Shown piece after piece: positions 33,090 through 43,569 of a stretch of 64,000 nt of DNA. Source of the DNA: Blasia pusilla (lineage: Eukaryota; Marchantiophyta; Marchantiopsida; Blasiales); assembly GCA_050084515.1 (NCBI GenBank), contig CM114272.1, forward strand, positions 38,192,001-38,256,000, given 5' to 3'. How positions within the stretch are numbered: the first letter of the stretch is position 1; each line of letters begins with the position of its first letter. The position numbers and the translations under genes are program-made. The notes below the pieces were generated by a model. It was given only the letters and a program-made list of their open reading frames with translations, was not told the origin of the DNA and ran no database searches.

Positions 33090-33530
33090 CACCTGGCATG
33101 GTCTTATTGGATAACCAAGCTGGATTATTTCGCCTGGTTAGTCCGACGGGGACAGTGTACCACCCGTAGTAGGTCCTACTTGATTCGGGAGCGCAACCCT
33201 TGATGTTAGGGAAGGCGGCGTGTTTAGCGTTGGGGTTACGGAAGGCCGACATTAAGCCTTGTCCCTTCTAGATACAGACCTCGATTGGGGGTGTGTCATC
33301 TATGCAGTATATGACTCGACAAGACATAGTTTTCAGAGTCCAGCCAGAGCATGTGACGGATAGTGCTATGGTGCGTACACGTGCGATTACGACACTAGTT
33401 GAGTCGTACAATATGTTGGTGGGGAGTACAGTGTTATATCCCCTAGGATTCATCCTTGACTTCTAGGAGGAGACCTTTGCTTATCGGCTAGGATGGCGGT
33501 CAGTTGACGGGTGGATGAGTCAGTTACCCA
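33090..33530 (+). pseudogene. Aspartic protease region
   Basis: The active-site motif LLDSGAQ is at about 33176-33196, preceded by two consecutive TAG codons. It is followed by LGKAACLALGLRKADI, RQDIVFRVQPEHV and VLYPLGFILDF, the beta-strand-rich layout of retropepsins. It lies directly upstream of the methyltransferase domain in the same pol. Confidence 0.65.
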
Positions 33531-33879
33531 TGCAGTTTGCGGGATGAGGGGTCGACCACGAGATGGGTGTGTGACCACGTTGGCAACTTTCACACGTAGT
33601 GTTAGCTGGCTGGGAGAGTTGTTGGAGGGGAACGCACAAGCGGAGGATGTCCCAGAAGCAGATAGTCCCACGGAGAGACAGGCCATGGCGGGTGTCTCTT
33701 CCCATGTTGGCGAGACCTCTTCACCATTGTGGGTACGACTCGAGAGCTACAGAGGAGTGTTGACGACCTCGTGAGGCAAACGTGGAGTCCTGCCTTTATC
33801 TTGGAGCAGCAAGAGTTAGGTGGCAATCAGGCTTCTGGAGTGGAGACGTTGACACCACTGGATACCACACCTATTGTGT

Positions 33880-34850
33880 GGCACTGACTAGAGGAGGTGT
33901 TAGGATGTTAGATCTCTTCGGAGGGATTAACACCGGATTAGTTGTGGTGTTGCAGGAGGCCATACGGGTGCATCAGTACCTTTATGTGGAGAGAGGTGAG
34001 ACTGCACGGCGAGTATCATTGCGTCATGTGGCGAGATTGGTCCAGAGGTATCATGAGTTGTTGCCGGTATCTGCAGTACGGGGGTATCAGCATACACTAC
34101 CCTCCGACATCTCTTTGGTGGGGGTGCAGGATCTTGATAGAGTTGGCACCATTCATTTGGTGATTGCTAGATGGCCATGTCAGGGTCATTCATTAGCTCG
34201 TTGAGAATTTTGATTGTAGGATCCCATGTCAGGGATGTTTTGAGAGATGTTGCGAGTAGTACGCACTTGCAAGAAAGTCAGACATATTCTCCGGCATACA
34301 TTTTGGAGAACGTGTTGTTGTTGGAAGACACTGGTGCACTTGTGATGACAAGTGTGCATCAGGTGAGGTCTTGGTTGGGACTTGTTGTGTTGTTAGATGC
34401 AGCGAGAGTTGGATCACGCGCCCATCGTCCACGATTGTGGTGGACGAACCTGATACCATCAGAGGTACTAAGTCAAGCATATGATGGAGTCCATAGAGCA
34501 CCACATCTCACATTGGATGTTATTTTGGGCTCAAAGCGTCGATCTCAGGTGGTGACGTGGGATGAAAGACTATCGTTGGGGATAGCCAATAGGGTGGGGG
34601 AGTTGAGGGTAGCCTTACCTACGTTGGTGAGCTTCCTAGCATCCCATGCCTTTCGTCATGAAGGGCCATGCATGATTTGGGATGAGGTGACGTAAGCATT
34701 GGAGGATCCTAAGGGAGATGAGCACAAGCACGCCATGGGGTTCGCTACGCATACTACGGCGGTGCCAGGTATGTCTGAGGCATCACGGAGACAGGTGTTG
34801 GGGCAAGCGATGGACCTCAACTCTCTCACATGGATAGTCAGCCTACGTAT
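33880..34850 (+). pseudogene. C5 cytosine DNA methyltransferase domain within gypsy pol
   Basis: The conserved motifs of AdoMet-dependent cytosine-C5 methyltransferases occur in order. Motif I is MLDLFGGINTG (33905-33937). Motif IV holds the catalytic Cys in HLVIARWPCQGHS (34154-34192). After a frame change near 34200, motif VI is YILENV (34297-34314). Motif VIII is AHRPRLWWTNL (about 34417-34450). A motif X-like end is SEASRRQVLGQAMDLN (about 34775-34823). The order is not permuted, so it is unlike plant DRM proteins and closer in layout to DNMT3 or bacterial enzymes. Position between protease and RT, and a second copy in another element, rule out a chance host-gene insertion. The frame shift makes this copy inactive. 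Confidence 0.85.
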
Positions 34851-35148
34851 GACTAACCAGAGAAGGATGCAAGTGTCATCCATGCCTTCACGTCCACCAG
34901 TTGGAGTATTGCCTATAGGGTCTGTACAAGCATTGGCTAGGGGCGGGACGAGGAGAGATAGGCACCCATGGACTTCCTAGGATGTCGTTCGAGGAGAGAG
35001 TGCAAAGGTGGCCAAAGCAGCACATGTTCATTTTTTGGATGTGAAGCATGGTGTAGGAGGTTAGAGTGGAGTGGCTGTCGCGGAGGTGGCTAGGGTTGCT
35101 ACATAGTAACCAAAGTCGGAGGTTGCGTCCTCTCCGACTGAGGTCACG

Positions 35149-36100
35149 ATGGAGACTTGGGAGCTTTTGATAGGTCTCAAGTTGATAGGAGGAGAGCGAT
35201 GGCGGATTCATAGGTTTTTGAGAGGGCATGTCAATTGTTTTGCCTTTAGTATGAGAGACTTGGGTAAGCTGAAGGGTCTTGGGATACGGATTGAGTTGGC
35301 TAGTGATACACTGATCTTTCATCGACCCTACAGGTATTTCGATATGGAGCGAGCCTTGATTCAGAGCATGATTCAAGACTTGTTGGAGGCAGTTTTGTGG
35401 AGTTATTGCATGGGGAGTATGCATCTGCCATAGTCATGCCGGCAAAGAAGGATATATATGGCAATTGGACGGATAGAAGGATGTGCGGGAATTACCGACC
35501 TATCAATCGACAAATGAAGTCAGATCGATATGCCCTGCCTACTCTTGAGGAGATCTTTGATGCAGTAGGGCATGCAAAGATCTTCAGTACTTTATATCTC
35601 CATGCTGGCTATCATCAACTTCCTATCAGGTTGGAGGATAAGGAGAAGACAACATTCTCGGGGATAGATTGGTTTAGGAGAGATTGCTTGTATCAGTGGC
35701 GGTTCTTACCATTCGGGTTGAAGAACGCGCCTGCGGAGTTTCAAAGAGTGATGGATAGGATTCTAGATGGTTTGGATTTTGTATGGTATTACATAGATCA
35801 TATTCTTATCTTCAGTTCCACGGTTGAGGAGCATGAGCGACACTTGGAGGAGGTGTTTCGGCGATTGCACTTACATGGACTGAAGTTACATCCAGGCAAG
35901 TGCTGATTCTTTCAAGAGCAAATTGAGTACTTGGGACATATCATATACCCGAGTGGGTTAGGTGTTCAGAAGACAAAGATAGAGGCTAGTGCGCAAATTC
36001 CACGCCCTACAAATGTGAGTCGAGTCCGAGCATTTCTGGGATTGGCGAACTTCTAACGACCGTATGTCAAGGGTTTTAGTGCGATTGTGAAGTCTTTGAC
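35149..36100 (+). pseudogene. Reverse transcriptase of the methyltransferase gypsy element
   Basis: The N-terminal linker (LGKLKGLGIRIELAS) is followed, after a frame change near 35390, by MCGNYRPINRQMKSDRYALP, KIFSTLYLHAGYHQLPI, YQWRFLPFGLKNAPAEFQ and the catalytic box YYIDHILIFS. The second Asp of YIDD is His here, which would inactivate the enzyme. The frame stops at 35904 after LHPGKC and continues EQIEYLGHIIYPSGLGV. The relative at 55.8-56.5 kb keeps YIDD. Confidence 0.9.
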
Positions 36101-36655
36101 CTTGCTGACGAGACTTGATCAGGTTTGGTTGTGGGGAGATGATCAAGAGCGAGCATTTCAAGAGCTCAAGGACAGATTGAGATCCTCACCCATTTTATAG
36201 AGACCGATTAGGGGTCGCCCATTCCAGTTACATACGGATTGGAGCATGTTGGGTCTAGGAGCAATGCCTACTCAGAGGGATGACAAGGAGAGGGATTTTT
36301 TTGTGGCTTACACAAGCCGATCAAACAACATTGCAGAGGCGAAATACAACTCCTACGAGGGAGAGTGCTTGGCTGGAGTGTGGGCCGTGGCACATTTCTG
36401 GTGCTATCTATTCGGAAATCCTTTCACCCTTTTCATTGATCATCAGCCGTTGAGGTGGTTGATGGAGTCCAACAAGCTTTCGAGAAAGCTTGCCATGTGG
36501 GCTCTATTACTATAGGAGTATGAGTTTGAGGTGGTTCATAGGCCAGGTCAGCTGAACTAAGATGCGGATGGGTTGAGTCGTAACCCATGTCTGAGTCAAA
36601 GAGACCACACAGGAGCTTGATGGCAAGGAGAGAGTGATGAGAAGATGGTGCCCGA
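36100..36655 (+). pseudogene. RNase H domain and linker
   Basis: Reads RPIRGRPFQLHTDWSMLGLG, then AYTSRSNNIAEAKYNSYEGE, LAGVWAVAHFWCYLFGNPF and HQPLRWLMESNKLSRKLA. It is the TDWS type of RNase H used by gypsy elements. Stops at 36198, 36514 and 36558 correspond to Gln codons. Confidence 0.85.
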
Positions 36656-37880
36656 TTGGCATGCATTTGCCTATCTTTGTTGGTTGACTATGGCGGGTCA
36701 GCCGCAGATGATGACTCCATTGGTGGGTCGGATGATGAGTCTTTGGATTTGGAGGTCAATGAGGAGGCGACAGGTGGTCATGATATCCATGACAATGTGG
36801 AGGTTGTGGAGTTCTTGCGTATTGGCGTCATAGCGAGCACAGTGAGTGCTAGGGAGTGGGATCGGATCCTACAGAGAGCCAAGAGGTTCATGTGGGAGGG
36901 GACTCACATTTTGCCACTATGGAGAGATGGTAGGATACGAGTGGTACCTCATCCTTCCCAACGAGCACGTGTAGTGCAACATGCCCATGAGGAGTTGGGA
37001 CATTTTGGAGCAAAGCGTACTTACAGCTTACTTCAGGTTCAGTATTGGTGGCGCGGCATGCATACGAGGGTACAACACTTTGTGGACAGATGTATGGTAT
37101 GTGACCGAGTACGAGCATCCTTCAATGCTCCCACTCCGCATTTACATCCTTTGCCAATTATGGGTTTACGTTATCGGTGGAGTTTAGACTTCGTGGGACC
37201 TTTGCCATTGACGAGGCGTCATCACAAGTACGTGTTGGTCATGGTGGAGCATTTCTCCAAGTGGATAAAGTTGGTGGCACTAACGGAAAAGGCGAGCAAC
37301 GGAACAAATTATGTGTTTCTAGATTGTGTGCTTAGTCACTTTGGTGCACCGACGGAGGTGTTGATTGACCACGGTACCGAGTTTAGGGGAGAGTTTCAGG
37401 CCTTGTGTGATCAAGAATTGATAGATCACCACACCACGTCTAGAGATCATCTTGAGGCGGATGGGTTGGCGGAGAGAATAGTACAGACAGTGAAGAGAGG
37501 ATTGCACAAATATGGCTTGCAACGGGAATAGTTGAGGGAATGGGACCTATAGTTGCCATGGTTGGCTATGGGTTATCGCTTAAGTCAACAGGCATCCTCG
37601 GCGTTATTTTCACCGTACTTCTTGCTCTTTGGGAGAGAGCCAGATTTACCTACAGCTATTTGACGTGACATGGCAGAGGTGTTAGATCTTGATAATCCAC
37701 ATGAGTGGGTACAAGCGTATTCTCATAGGGCAGAGATTTTTCGTAGAGTTATGCCCATGGCCTTTGAGAACTTAGCTATTGCTCAGCATAGGGATACATT
37801 GAGGTACATGACCTTTCGTTGAGGAGGTTATTATCCACGGATTAGGAGGTTTCATCTTGGAAATTATGTGTATTTATAGC
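36656..37880 (+). pseudogene. Integrase with GPY/F-like tail
   Basis: The zinc-binding HHCC module is present (HAHEELGHFGAKRTY.., HFVDRCMVCDR). The catalytic core reads WSLDFVGPLPL, VEHFSKWIKLVAL, LIDHGTEFRGEF and a SRDHLEADGLAERIVQTVKR stretch with the Glu of DDE. After a stop at 37529 it continues LPWLAMGYRLS, SPYFLLFGREPDLP and FENLAIAQHRDTLRY, the standard integrase C-terminal extension. Several stops are at Gln and Arg codons. Confidence 0.85.
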
Positions 37881-37882
37881 AG

Positions 37883-38224
37883 GTGGCACCCACGACGCTA
37901 GATGTCATTGCAAGACGCACAATCCGATGTGTGCGCGAGGTATTACCGACTGGAGTCCTCATGTTGGAGGGACGGGATGGTATGGTTTGGAAGGATCATG
38001 TGCGCAACTGTGCACCATGTCACCTTCTGAACATGGACAAGACAGTGGATCCGAGCTTGGCAGTGGTACCTGCAGGCTTGAGGTGTATGTTGTATGGATC
38101 TCCGAGGGGTACAGCCACCATGTTGGTATGTGATGGTTGTTCTCGAGGGTGGCATATGTCATGTCTGGCCCCCCTTCTTGATGTAGTTCCCACGGGACGA
38201 TGGATATGTCCAAGATGTGTATAG
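37883..38224 (+). CDS. C-terminal end of pol: GPY/F-like strand and PHD finger
   Basis: A 113-codon open stretch continuing integrase frame after a TAG. It begins with the barrel-like IRCVREVLPTGVLMLEGRDG and MVWKDHVRNCAPCHL. It ends in a PHD finger at 38084-38221: CMLYG, MLVCDGCSRGWHMSCL, GRWICPRC. Seven of the eight C4HC3 zinc ligands are present; the second Cys is Tyr. The relative at 58557-58640 has CMLCG here but Asp instead of His. PHD fingers bind histone H3 tails, so the likely family role is chromatin targeting of integration, in place of the chromodomain of other gypsy elements (inference). Confidence 0.75.
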   Translation: MAPTTLDVIARRTIRCVREVLPTGVLMLEGRDGMVWKDHVRNCAPCHLLNMDKTVDPSLAVVPAGLRCMLYGSPRGTATMLVCDGCSRGWHMSCLAPLLDVVPTGRWICPRCV

Positions 38225-38311
38225 GGTAGTAGGTCAAGTCAGGGAGATGTGATATTTTCTATCTGGAGTTATGGGGATCCAACTGCCTGCTATGGGAGCG
38301 GTTGTGTGATG

Positions 38312-38440
38312 TTGATGTATTTGTATGAGTTGGTTTATCTACATGTGTGGATCTATCCGTGTGTGGGGAAGATCGGTGTTGTGTGATGTGGATGTGACCA
38401 GCGATGTATGTTATGTAGCGATGTGTATGCGCACGACAGC
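38312..38440 (+). repeat. Direct repeat before the 3' LTR
   Basis: About 130 bp from TTGTATGAGTTGG to GCGCACGACAGC, repeated with about 12 differences at 38811-38938 beyond the LTR. A related end also precedes the LTR of the second element (about 58975-59012). Confidence 0.85.
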
Positions 38441-38804
38441 TGTCACATCTTAGTAGCCGATAGGTCGAGGTCTATCGTGGATAGGGCATAGGAGCCAGTA
38501 GATTGTCTTGAGTGTAACTTTGTCCCAAGGTTGAGGATAGGTCCGTTGTGTCAGGAACGTCGTTTCTGAAAACTTTCTTGTTGAGGTCTTTCACAGTCGG
38601 ATGACTTGTTGAGCAGGTCATCCGCCTTTGATTACCTGTGCGCGCAGGTTACCAAAAGGATAGCTATTTTTAGGGGAAGAGCCTTTTGGCTCTTCCGAAC
38701 CCTATATACAAGAGTAAGATGGCTTTCTCAAGCCATCTTTCTCATGTTGGGCCGTTGGAGCACCTCTCTTATTGTGTGTGAGATAGGACCACGGTGCTAG
38801 CGTC
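38441..38804 (+). repeat. 3' LTR (364 bp) of the methyltransferase gypsy element
   Basis: Starts TGTCACATCTTAGTAGCCG and ends GGTGCTAGCGTC. It keeps the two hairpins (38675-38696 and 38716-38739) and a mutated TATATAC between them. Confidence 0.9.
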
Positions 38805-38938
38805 TGTATATGTATGAGTTGATTTCTATACATGTGTGGATCTACCCGTGTGTGAGGAAGATCGGTGTTGTGTGGTGTGGATGGGACCACCGATGTATGT
38901 TGCGTAGCAATGTGTATGCGCACGACAACACCTACTAC
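38805..38938 (+). repeat. Direct repeat after the 3' LTR
   Basis: Copy of 38312-38440 lying outside the element. It ends in GCGCACGACAAC. Confidence 0.85.
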
Positions 38939-39225
38939 TTACTTTCACCCTTAAATCACTTTTTTCCTTGTCCTACGAGAATGACCACAACTTTGAGCTT
39001 CGTTATCAAAATTGTGCACCATTTCTTCGACAACCTACATGACTTCTCGATTTACAATGTCATTACATCAGCTTTTTCATCTAACCTTTCATTTGAAATT
39101 GGCAAAGACTGTCATGGATCGTGCAATCCCGACTCCTACGAAAAATTTGGCAACGCTTCTGCCCTAATTACTTCCACAAATAATTGCAAACTTATGCAAC
39201 ATAAATCCAACAAGCTAAAGGGTGC

Positions 39226-39564
39226 TCCCGAGAGCACCAACATGGAGAACCCGATGCCCATACTCAAATTCTACAAAAAATCGGGCAGTGCTTTCTTGGA
39301 CTATCAAGGAAGTCTGTCCCAAGTCTTGAAGGACTTGCTTATGTTGGGGAGTGAGGGGTTAGGTCGGTATTTAACTATGCTCAGATTTGTTGAGTTTGAA
39401 GGACAGCCCGAGTCCAAGACTTAGGAGATCAGAGACGGGCAGACCCAAAAAATAACTATTTTTTTGGTGTGTTTGGGTGCAGATCAATAAGGAGAGCGTG
39501 ACCTATTGAACATACGCTTCCGCAATACATTAGACCAACGTTCAAGTGGAGTAGTTGCACGACA
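39226..39564 (+). repeat. LTR fragment of the 0-5 kb gypsy family, opposite orientation
   Basis: The reverse complement matches the first part of the LTR at 4192-5187: GGAGAGCGTGACC, CATACGCTTCCGCA, AACGTTCAAGTGGAG, ending GCACGACA. The ORF at 38810-39424 runs across its edge and is not a gene. Confidence 0.75.
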
Positions 39565-41110
39565 AAGAGTCATTAAAAACTTTGGAAACTTAAAAAAGGA
39601 GGAAATTATGACTATAAATGAAGTTTTTCATATCCACTTTATTTGAAGAACAACCTAAAAAGAGGTAATAATATCCCAAGAGGGTAAGGGGAAAGGATTG
39701 CAAGAAGAAAATGTTAACTAACCAACATAAATAACTAAATAACTAAACAATTGAAAAACTAATAGCTTTATGCAAATCATTCACAAACACTAATGTTGGC
39801 CAAATGTGAATGGATGATTAGATGAATTGTCAACAATCAATCCGACTTAATGTATCAATGTCAATGCTAATGCACGTTATGATACCACTGAGATGTATTA
39901 TCAATAATAAGTAGTGACGAAGGGGATAGGACTAGGAGAAGAAGTGAGTTGATGGATTTTCCAAAGAGTATTGAAAGCATGTTTTAGAAAATTTATCAAA
40001 AACATGGTTCTACCTAAAAACTTACTTTGCAAATAAATAAATAAATAAATAAACTTCTCTCACTTGATATCATTCTTTATTTTTTTATGATTCATAGACC
40101 ACCAAACACTTGGTTTTTGCAACCCGACATTTCCAATAGACAAAATCTATTGAATCACCAACCACCATTGCAGTGACGACACCCAACATAAAAAGAGTCC
40201 CCTCTAAACATGGCTAGATCAACTCATCTATGAAAGGTTTCCACGGTAGTAAAAGACGGCCAAATTCCAAAGTTTCCCTATAGAGAGGAAAAATCATGAA
40301 TGAGTTTCTTCGACTGAAATTGCTGCTCGAGAAAAATGAACAATCGAGTTTTCCAAGAGAAGTTCAGCGTACTTCAAACAAGAATTTTAACATTTCTTTG
40401 AAAGTACTCACATGTAACAATACACTCCATAAATGGAATCCACCAATTGTCCAGGTTTTGGGGGAATACAAACATGTTTCGTGATTTAGGATTTCTGAAG
40501 AAACCTGATCATCCAGAACATGGTCCATATCCGGTGAAAATAGATTAATTGTAGGAAACTCAGGTCTAGAAACCAATAAACTGGTCAGATATAATACGTC
40601 CTCTATATTTCTTTTGCTTCTATCTATTATAAATCACATTCACATGGCACATTGGATTGATAGGGCATGTTCAAGATGTACACAACTGTAGACTGTTCCT
40701 TACATTGAATGGACATGTTACGTTCCACTTACTGGTCCAATGATAAACACATATTGATCAAGACAGGAAAGGACAGGAAATACAATCGGGAGTCCTTCCA
40801 AACTGTACATTGACCCAAAGCTCAGCCAATAAAATGCTCAGCCATTGGAAACATGCAACATCTGTCTTTCTACAATAGGCAGTGCTGAAACAAGTTCAAA
40901 GAAATGCATCTACTTTAACAAATGTGATAATATACAAAACCCACAAAGGGTCTCATCCTAAACCTGCTCAATCTACACTGCAATAGTCCTCTTTAATCCT
41001 ACCCTCCTAACTCTTGCAAATCTATGTATTGAATCATGCCCACCATATGGTCTGAGCCCTCTCAAATTTTGCAACCGAGAGACAATGCACCACCTTCCAA
41101 TGGTGCATCG
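39565..41110. other. Region without supported gene
   Basis: AT-rich, with an (AAAT)n tract at about 40030-40051. It probably includes the 3' flank of gene X. No motif recognised. Confidence 0.45.
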
Positions 41111-41225
41111 TCAATTTAGGGGGCAACCAAGTATTTGGTTACCCTCTAAATTGAAGAGTGCTTCGGCAATAGGGACCAGTTGTTCAAATTGCTCCTCTCG
41201 AGCTCTCCAATCTGCATCCGTAATA
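41111..41225 (-). CDS. Gene X: putative terminal exon
   Basis: The minus strand reads DADWRAREEQFEQLVPIAEA, then LFNLEGNQILGCPLN and TGA at 41113-41111. It has helical, Glu-rich composition. Part of a series of protein-like minus-strand segments between 41.1 and 50.2 kb. The product is not recognised. Confidence 0.4.
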
Positions 41226-41470
41226 CAAGAATGACACAAGAATGTTCATAATCTTCATCCATCACCACAATCAATCAAGCCTGCAAACATCATGACATCC
41301 ATACAAATCAGTGCATGTGGTTGCTAGTGAGTTCATTCATTTGAGTTTCTCATCATTTACATCCTCATGTCTGGATTTTCAAGTTTCACGCACATTCAGG
41401 AAAACCGTTTGAAGAGTACTATGACAAAACCAGACAAATTCAGGACTGTGACCCTACCAGTGCTTTAAGC

Positions 41471-41560
41471 TGAATCAATTCCGAAACACAATTCTCCAGC
41501 ACCTTCTGGACTACCTTTTGTTTCAACAGAGATTTTGCTTTGATAGCCACACTGATGACA
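41471..41560 (-). CDS. Gene X: putative exon
   Basis: The minus strand reads VAIKAKSLLKQKVVQKVLEN then CVSELIQLKAL, ending at a GTAGGG donor. Amphipathic-helix pattern, HEAT/ARM-like in appearance. The acceptor is not resolved. Confidence 0.4.
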
Positions 41561-41887
41561 AGTAAAGTTGGTGTCTCTAGTCGCTAGTGATATGATTGCT
41601 CTTTCTGTTCACTTGCATTAATCTACAGTGACTGGATTCTCGAAGTTCACCCAGACCCCTCAGATCTGTTGCACAGTCTGTAAGGGAACAGGCCCTTCTC
41701 AAGTGGTATGTAAGTGACAAGCTCTGCGTTGTAACCCTGCATATGCTCAACATTTTCAAATGACTAGGAGACTACTCTCCAGGTACTTTGCACCCACATC
41801 ATACCTCTCATCTCAGGCTTCCGTGAAGACCGGAACTGCATCAGCTATCCCTCTTACATAGAATCCTCATTGGCCCAGCTCTACTGC

Positions 41888-41962
41888 TCTACCAGTTTGC
41901 TGTCAGCTGTTGAGCCAGTGATCACTGGCCTCTTCGCGAGGTTCTTAAGTATGTAAGCCTTT
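41888..41962 (-). CDS. Gene X: putative exon
   Basis: Minus strand AYILKNLAKRPVITGSTADS followed by KL and a GTAGAG donor, preceded by AG in ATAAAG. Short; supported only by composition and splice context. Confidence 0.35.
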
Positions 41963-42371
41963 ATTTCATTGCTTCTACCTGGGGCATGAAAGATAACTAA
42001 GGTATCTCGTAATCTTGCCCTCACTCACTGAACAGCTGGGGATACTACATTCTCGTCATTTCATCTGCTCAATTCTGTCTGATGATAGTAAGTGACCTCA
42101 AATGTTCACAACATATTCATAGCCAGCTCTTTACTTCATTTCCGGATCCAGGCTTGTCCTCCGCTCTTGCACCATCTCAGCTCAAATAGGTGTCACAAAG
42201 TCAATATGAAATTAGACAGTGTAATGAATAGTTTCAGTATGAAACTCGTCTCGATAATACATTATTTATACCCAATAATGGAAGCGAATTCTTGAGGCCA
42301 GGACTTACAAGTGGATACCAGGATGGTCAGGCCAGACTTGCATGGATGCTCCATTCCTGGCAGGACATTGA

Positions 42372-42476
42372 ACTCATTAAGTTCAAGGAAATGCAATTGC
42401 CTCAACAATGGCATTTCCTTAAACTTAATGAGTAATCATGGCCCTGGATTGGGGTCACCAATCCAGGGTCATGATT
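42372..42476. repeat. Two adjacent long stem-loops
   Basis: Hairpin 1 has 23-bp arms, 42372-42394 and 42411-42433, with one mismatch. Hairpin 2 follows with no gap: 19-bp arms 42434-42452 and 42458-42476, one mismatch and a 5-nt loop. Confidence 0.95.
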
Positions 42477-42676
42477 GCTCTTGGCTGGTACTCAAGTAAT
42501 CAGCCAGATGGTTTTCTTCTCTGTGTCCTTATCAGGGAAGACTGATGCAGGTGTGATCTTTCCTGTGTGTTCATCACATGAGATCTTCATTTTGTCTACT
42601 GGATGATTGCATCACAAAGTCGCTCACATGTCGAACATTAAGTATATAGCCCAAGCGCTCTGGCAAGCATTCCATT

Positions 42677-42982
42677 ATCCATCCACCCAGAACACTGCTA
42701 GATCAAACATCTATAAGCACCGAACCCCAAATGTCATTTGTCTGCATATCCATCATCTGGGTGATAGCATCCAATACTCCAAAGCTAGTGCAGGCCACCA
42801 ATGAGCACATCCTCTGGGGCCCGCTACATATCCATCCACCCAGAAAACTCCTCTGCTCGGTACAACAGGTGTAAGCACTCCATCCCGAAAGTCATTTATC
42901 TGCATATCCATCTTCTGAGAGAGATAGGATCCAATACTCCAAAGCTAGTGCAGGTCACCAATGGGCACATCCCTCGGGGCCC
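42677..42982. repeat. Two-unit tandem repeat, period 153 bp
   Basis: Both units start ATCCATCCACCCAGAA and share GTCATTTxTCTGCATATCCAT, CCAATACTCCAAAGCTAGTG and GGGCC. They lie in a putative intron of gene X. Confidence 0.9.
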
Positions 42983-43007
42983 AGCCATTGTGTAATTGTA
43001 GTGTCAG

Positions 43008-43204
43008 TTGATGAGATCTAACTCACTCATCCCTGCCATGCGCTGCAAAAAAGTTGTACAATGTTGCTTAGACATCTGGGTAGTGCTCCAAGATTTGAAC
43101 CCTTTGACAAACTCTTCCACCTTAGTTCCAATCACTCTTTGAGGTCTTGCGTAAGATGATGTTCTATCAAGCAACCAGTTCTCAATAGAAGGTGTGGAGA
43201 AGCT
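43008..43204 (-). CDS. Gene X: putative exon
   Basis: After ATGCAG the minus strand reads SFSTPSIENWLLDRTSSYAR, PQRVIGTKVEEFVKGFKSWS and TTQMSKQHCTTFLQRMAGM, then a strong GTGAGT donor near 43025. It starts in phase 0, matching the end of the 43487-43569 exon. No domain recognised. Confidence 0.45.
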
Positions 43205-43486
43205 CTGCATGCAACCATTGCCAGATTTATTCTCCCAGGTCTTTTATGTGGTTCAGTGGAAGCACCTTTGGGAGTCTAACTTATTCCGTGCCTTAAAAGC
43301 TTTTAAAAGATAGATCTGACAAATACAACACTGATTTCAAAAGGTTATGGGCCCCCATTGCTTTCTTATTTCATAGCAACCTGCAACAAGTTATAGCAGG
43401 TCCACAATTTCCGTTAAAGGGTATTGTTTCTTCTCCTTAAAATTTCTCTTGGCTGGAAAACAACTGCTGAATATGGTAACCGGCAC

Positions 43487-43569
43487 CCTGACTTCAACTA
43501 AGATGTCAATAACGGATTGAAATAGAGATAAAAAGAGTGATTTGTCCATTTGTAATATTGCCTCCAATA
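43487..43569 (-). CDS. Gene X: putative exon
   Basis: Preceded by a long pyrimidine tract ending TTTTCATAG. It reads VLEAILQMDKSLFLSLFQ, then SVIDILVEVR, with a GTGCCG donor. Start phase 1 fits the end of the 46927 exon and end phase 0 fits the 43204 exon. Confidence 0.45.

Larger units (their letters stand above)
29532..38804 (+). mobile_element. Ty3/gypsy element with C5-methyltransferase and PHD finger
   Basis: A 9.3-kb element bounded by two 364-bp LTRs. Order: LTR, long leader, gag with zinc knuckles, protease, C5 cytosine methyltransferase, RT, RNase H, integrase, GPY/F-like tail, PHD finger, LTR. All parts are on the plus strand and all carry stops or frame shifts, so the copy is dead. 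A truncated relative lies at 54495-59420. Neither 5-bp target duplication nor canonical primer-binding site is clear. Confidence 0.85.

Noticed and set aside
33782-34695. A host DNMT3-type gene
   Set aside because: The motifs lie between protease and RT on the same strand inside LTRs, and a second element has the same arrangement.
38810-39424. 204-aa plus-strand protein
   Set aside because: It runs from the direct repeat after the LTR into an LTR fragment of another gypsy family, so it is a chance frame.
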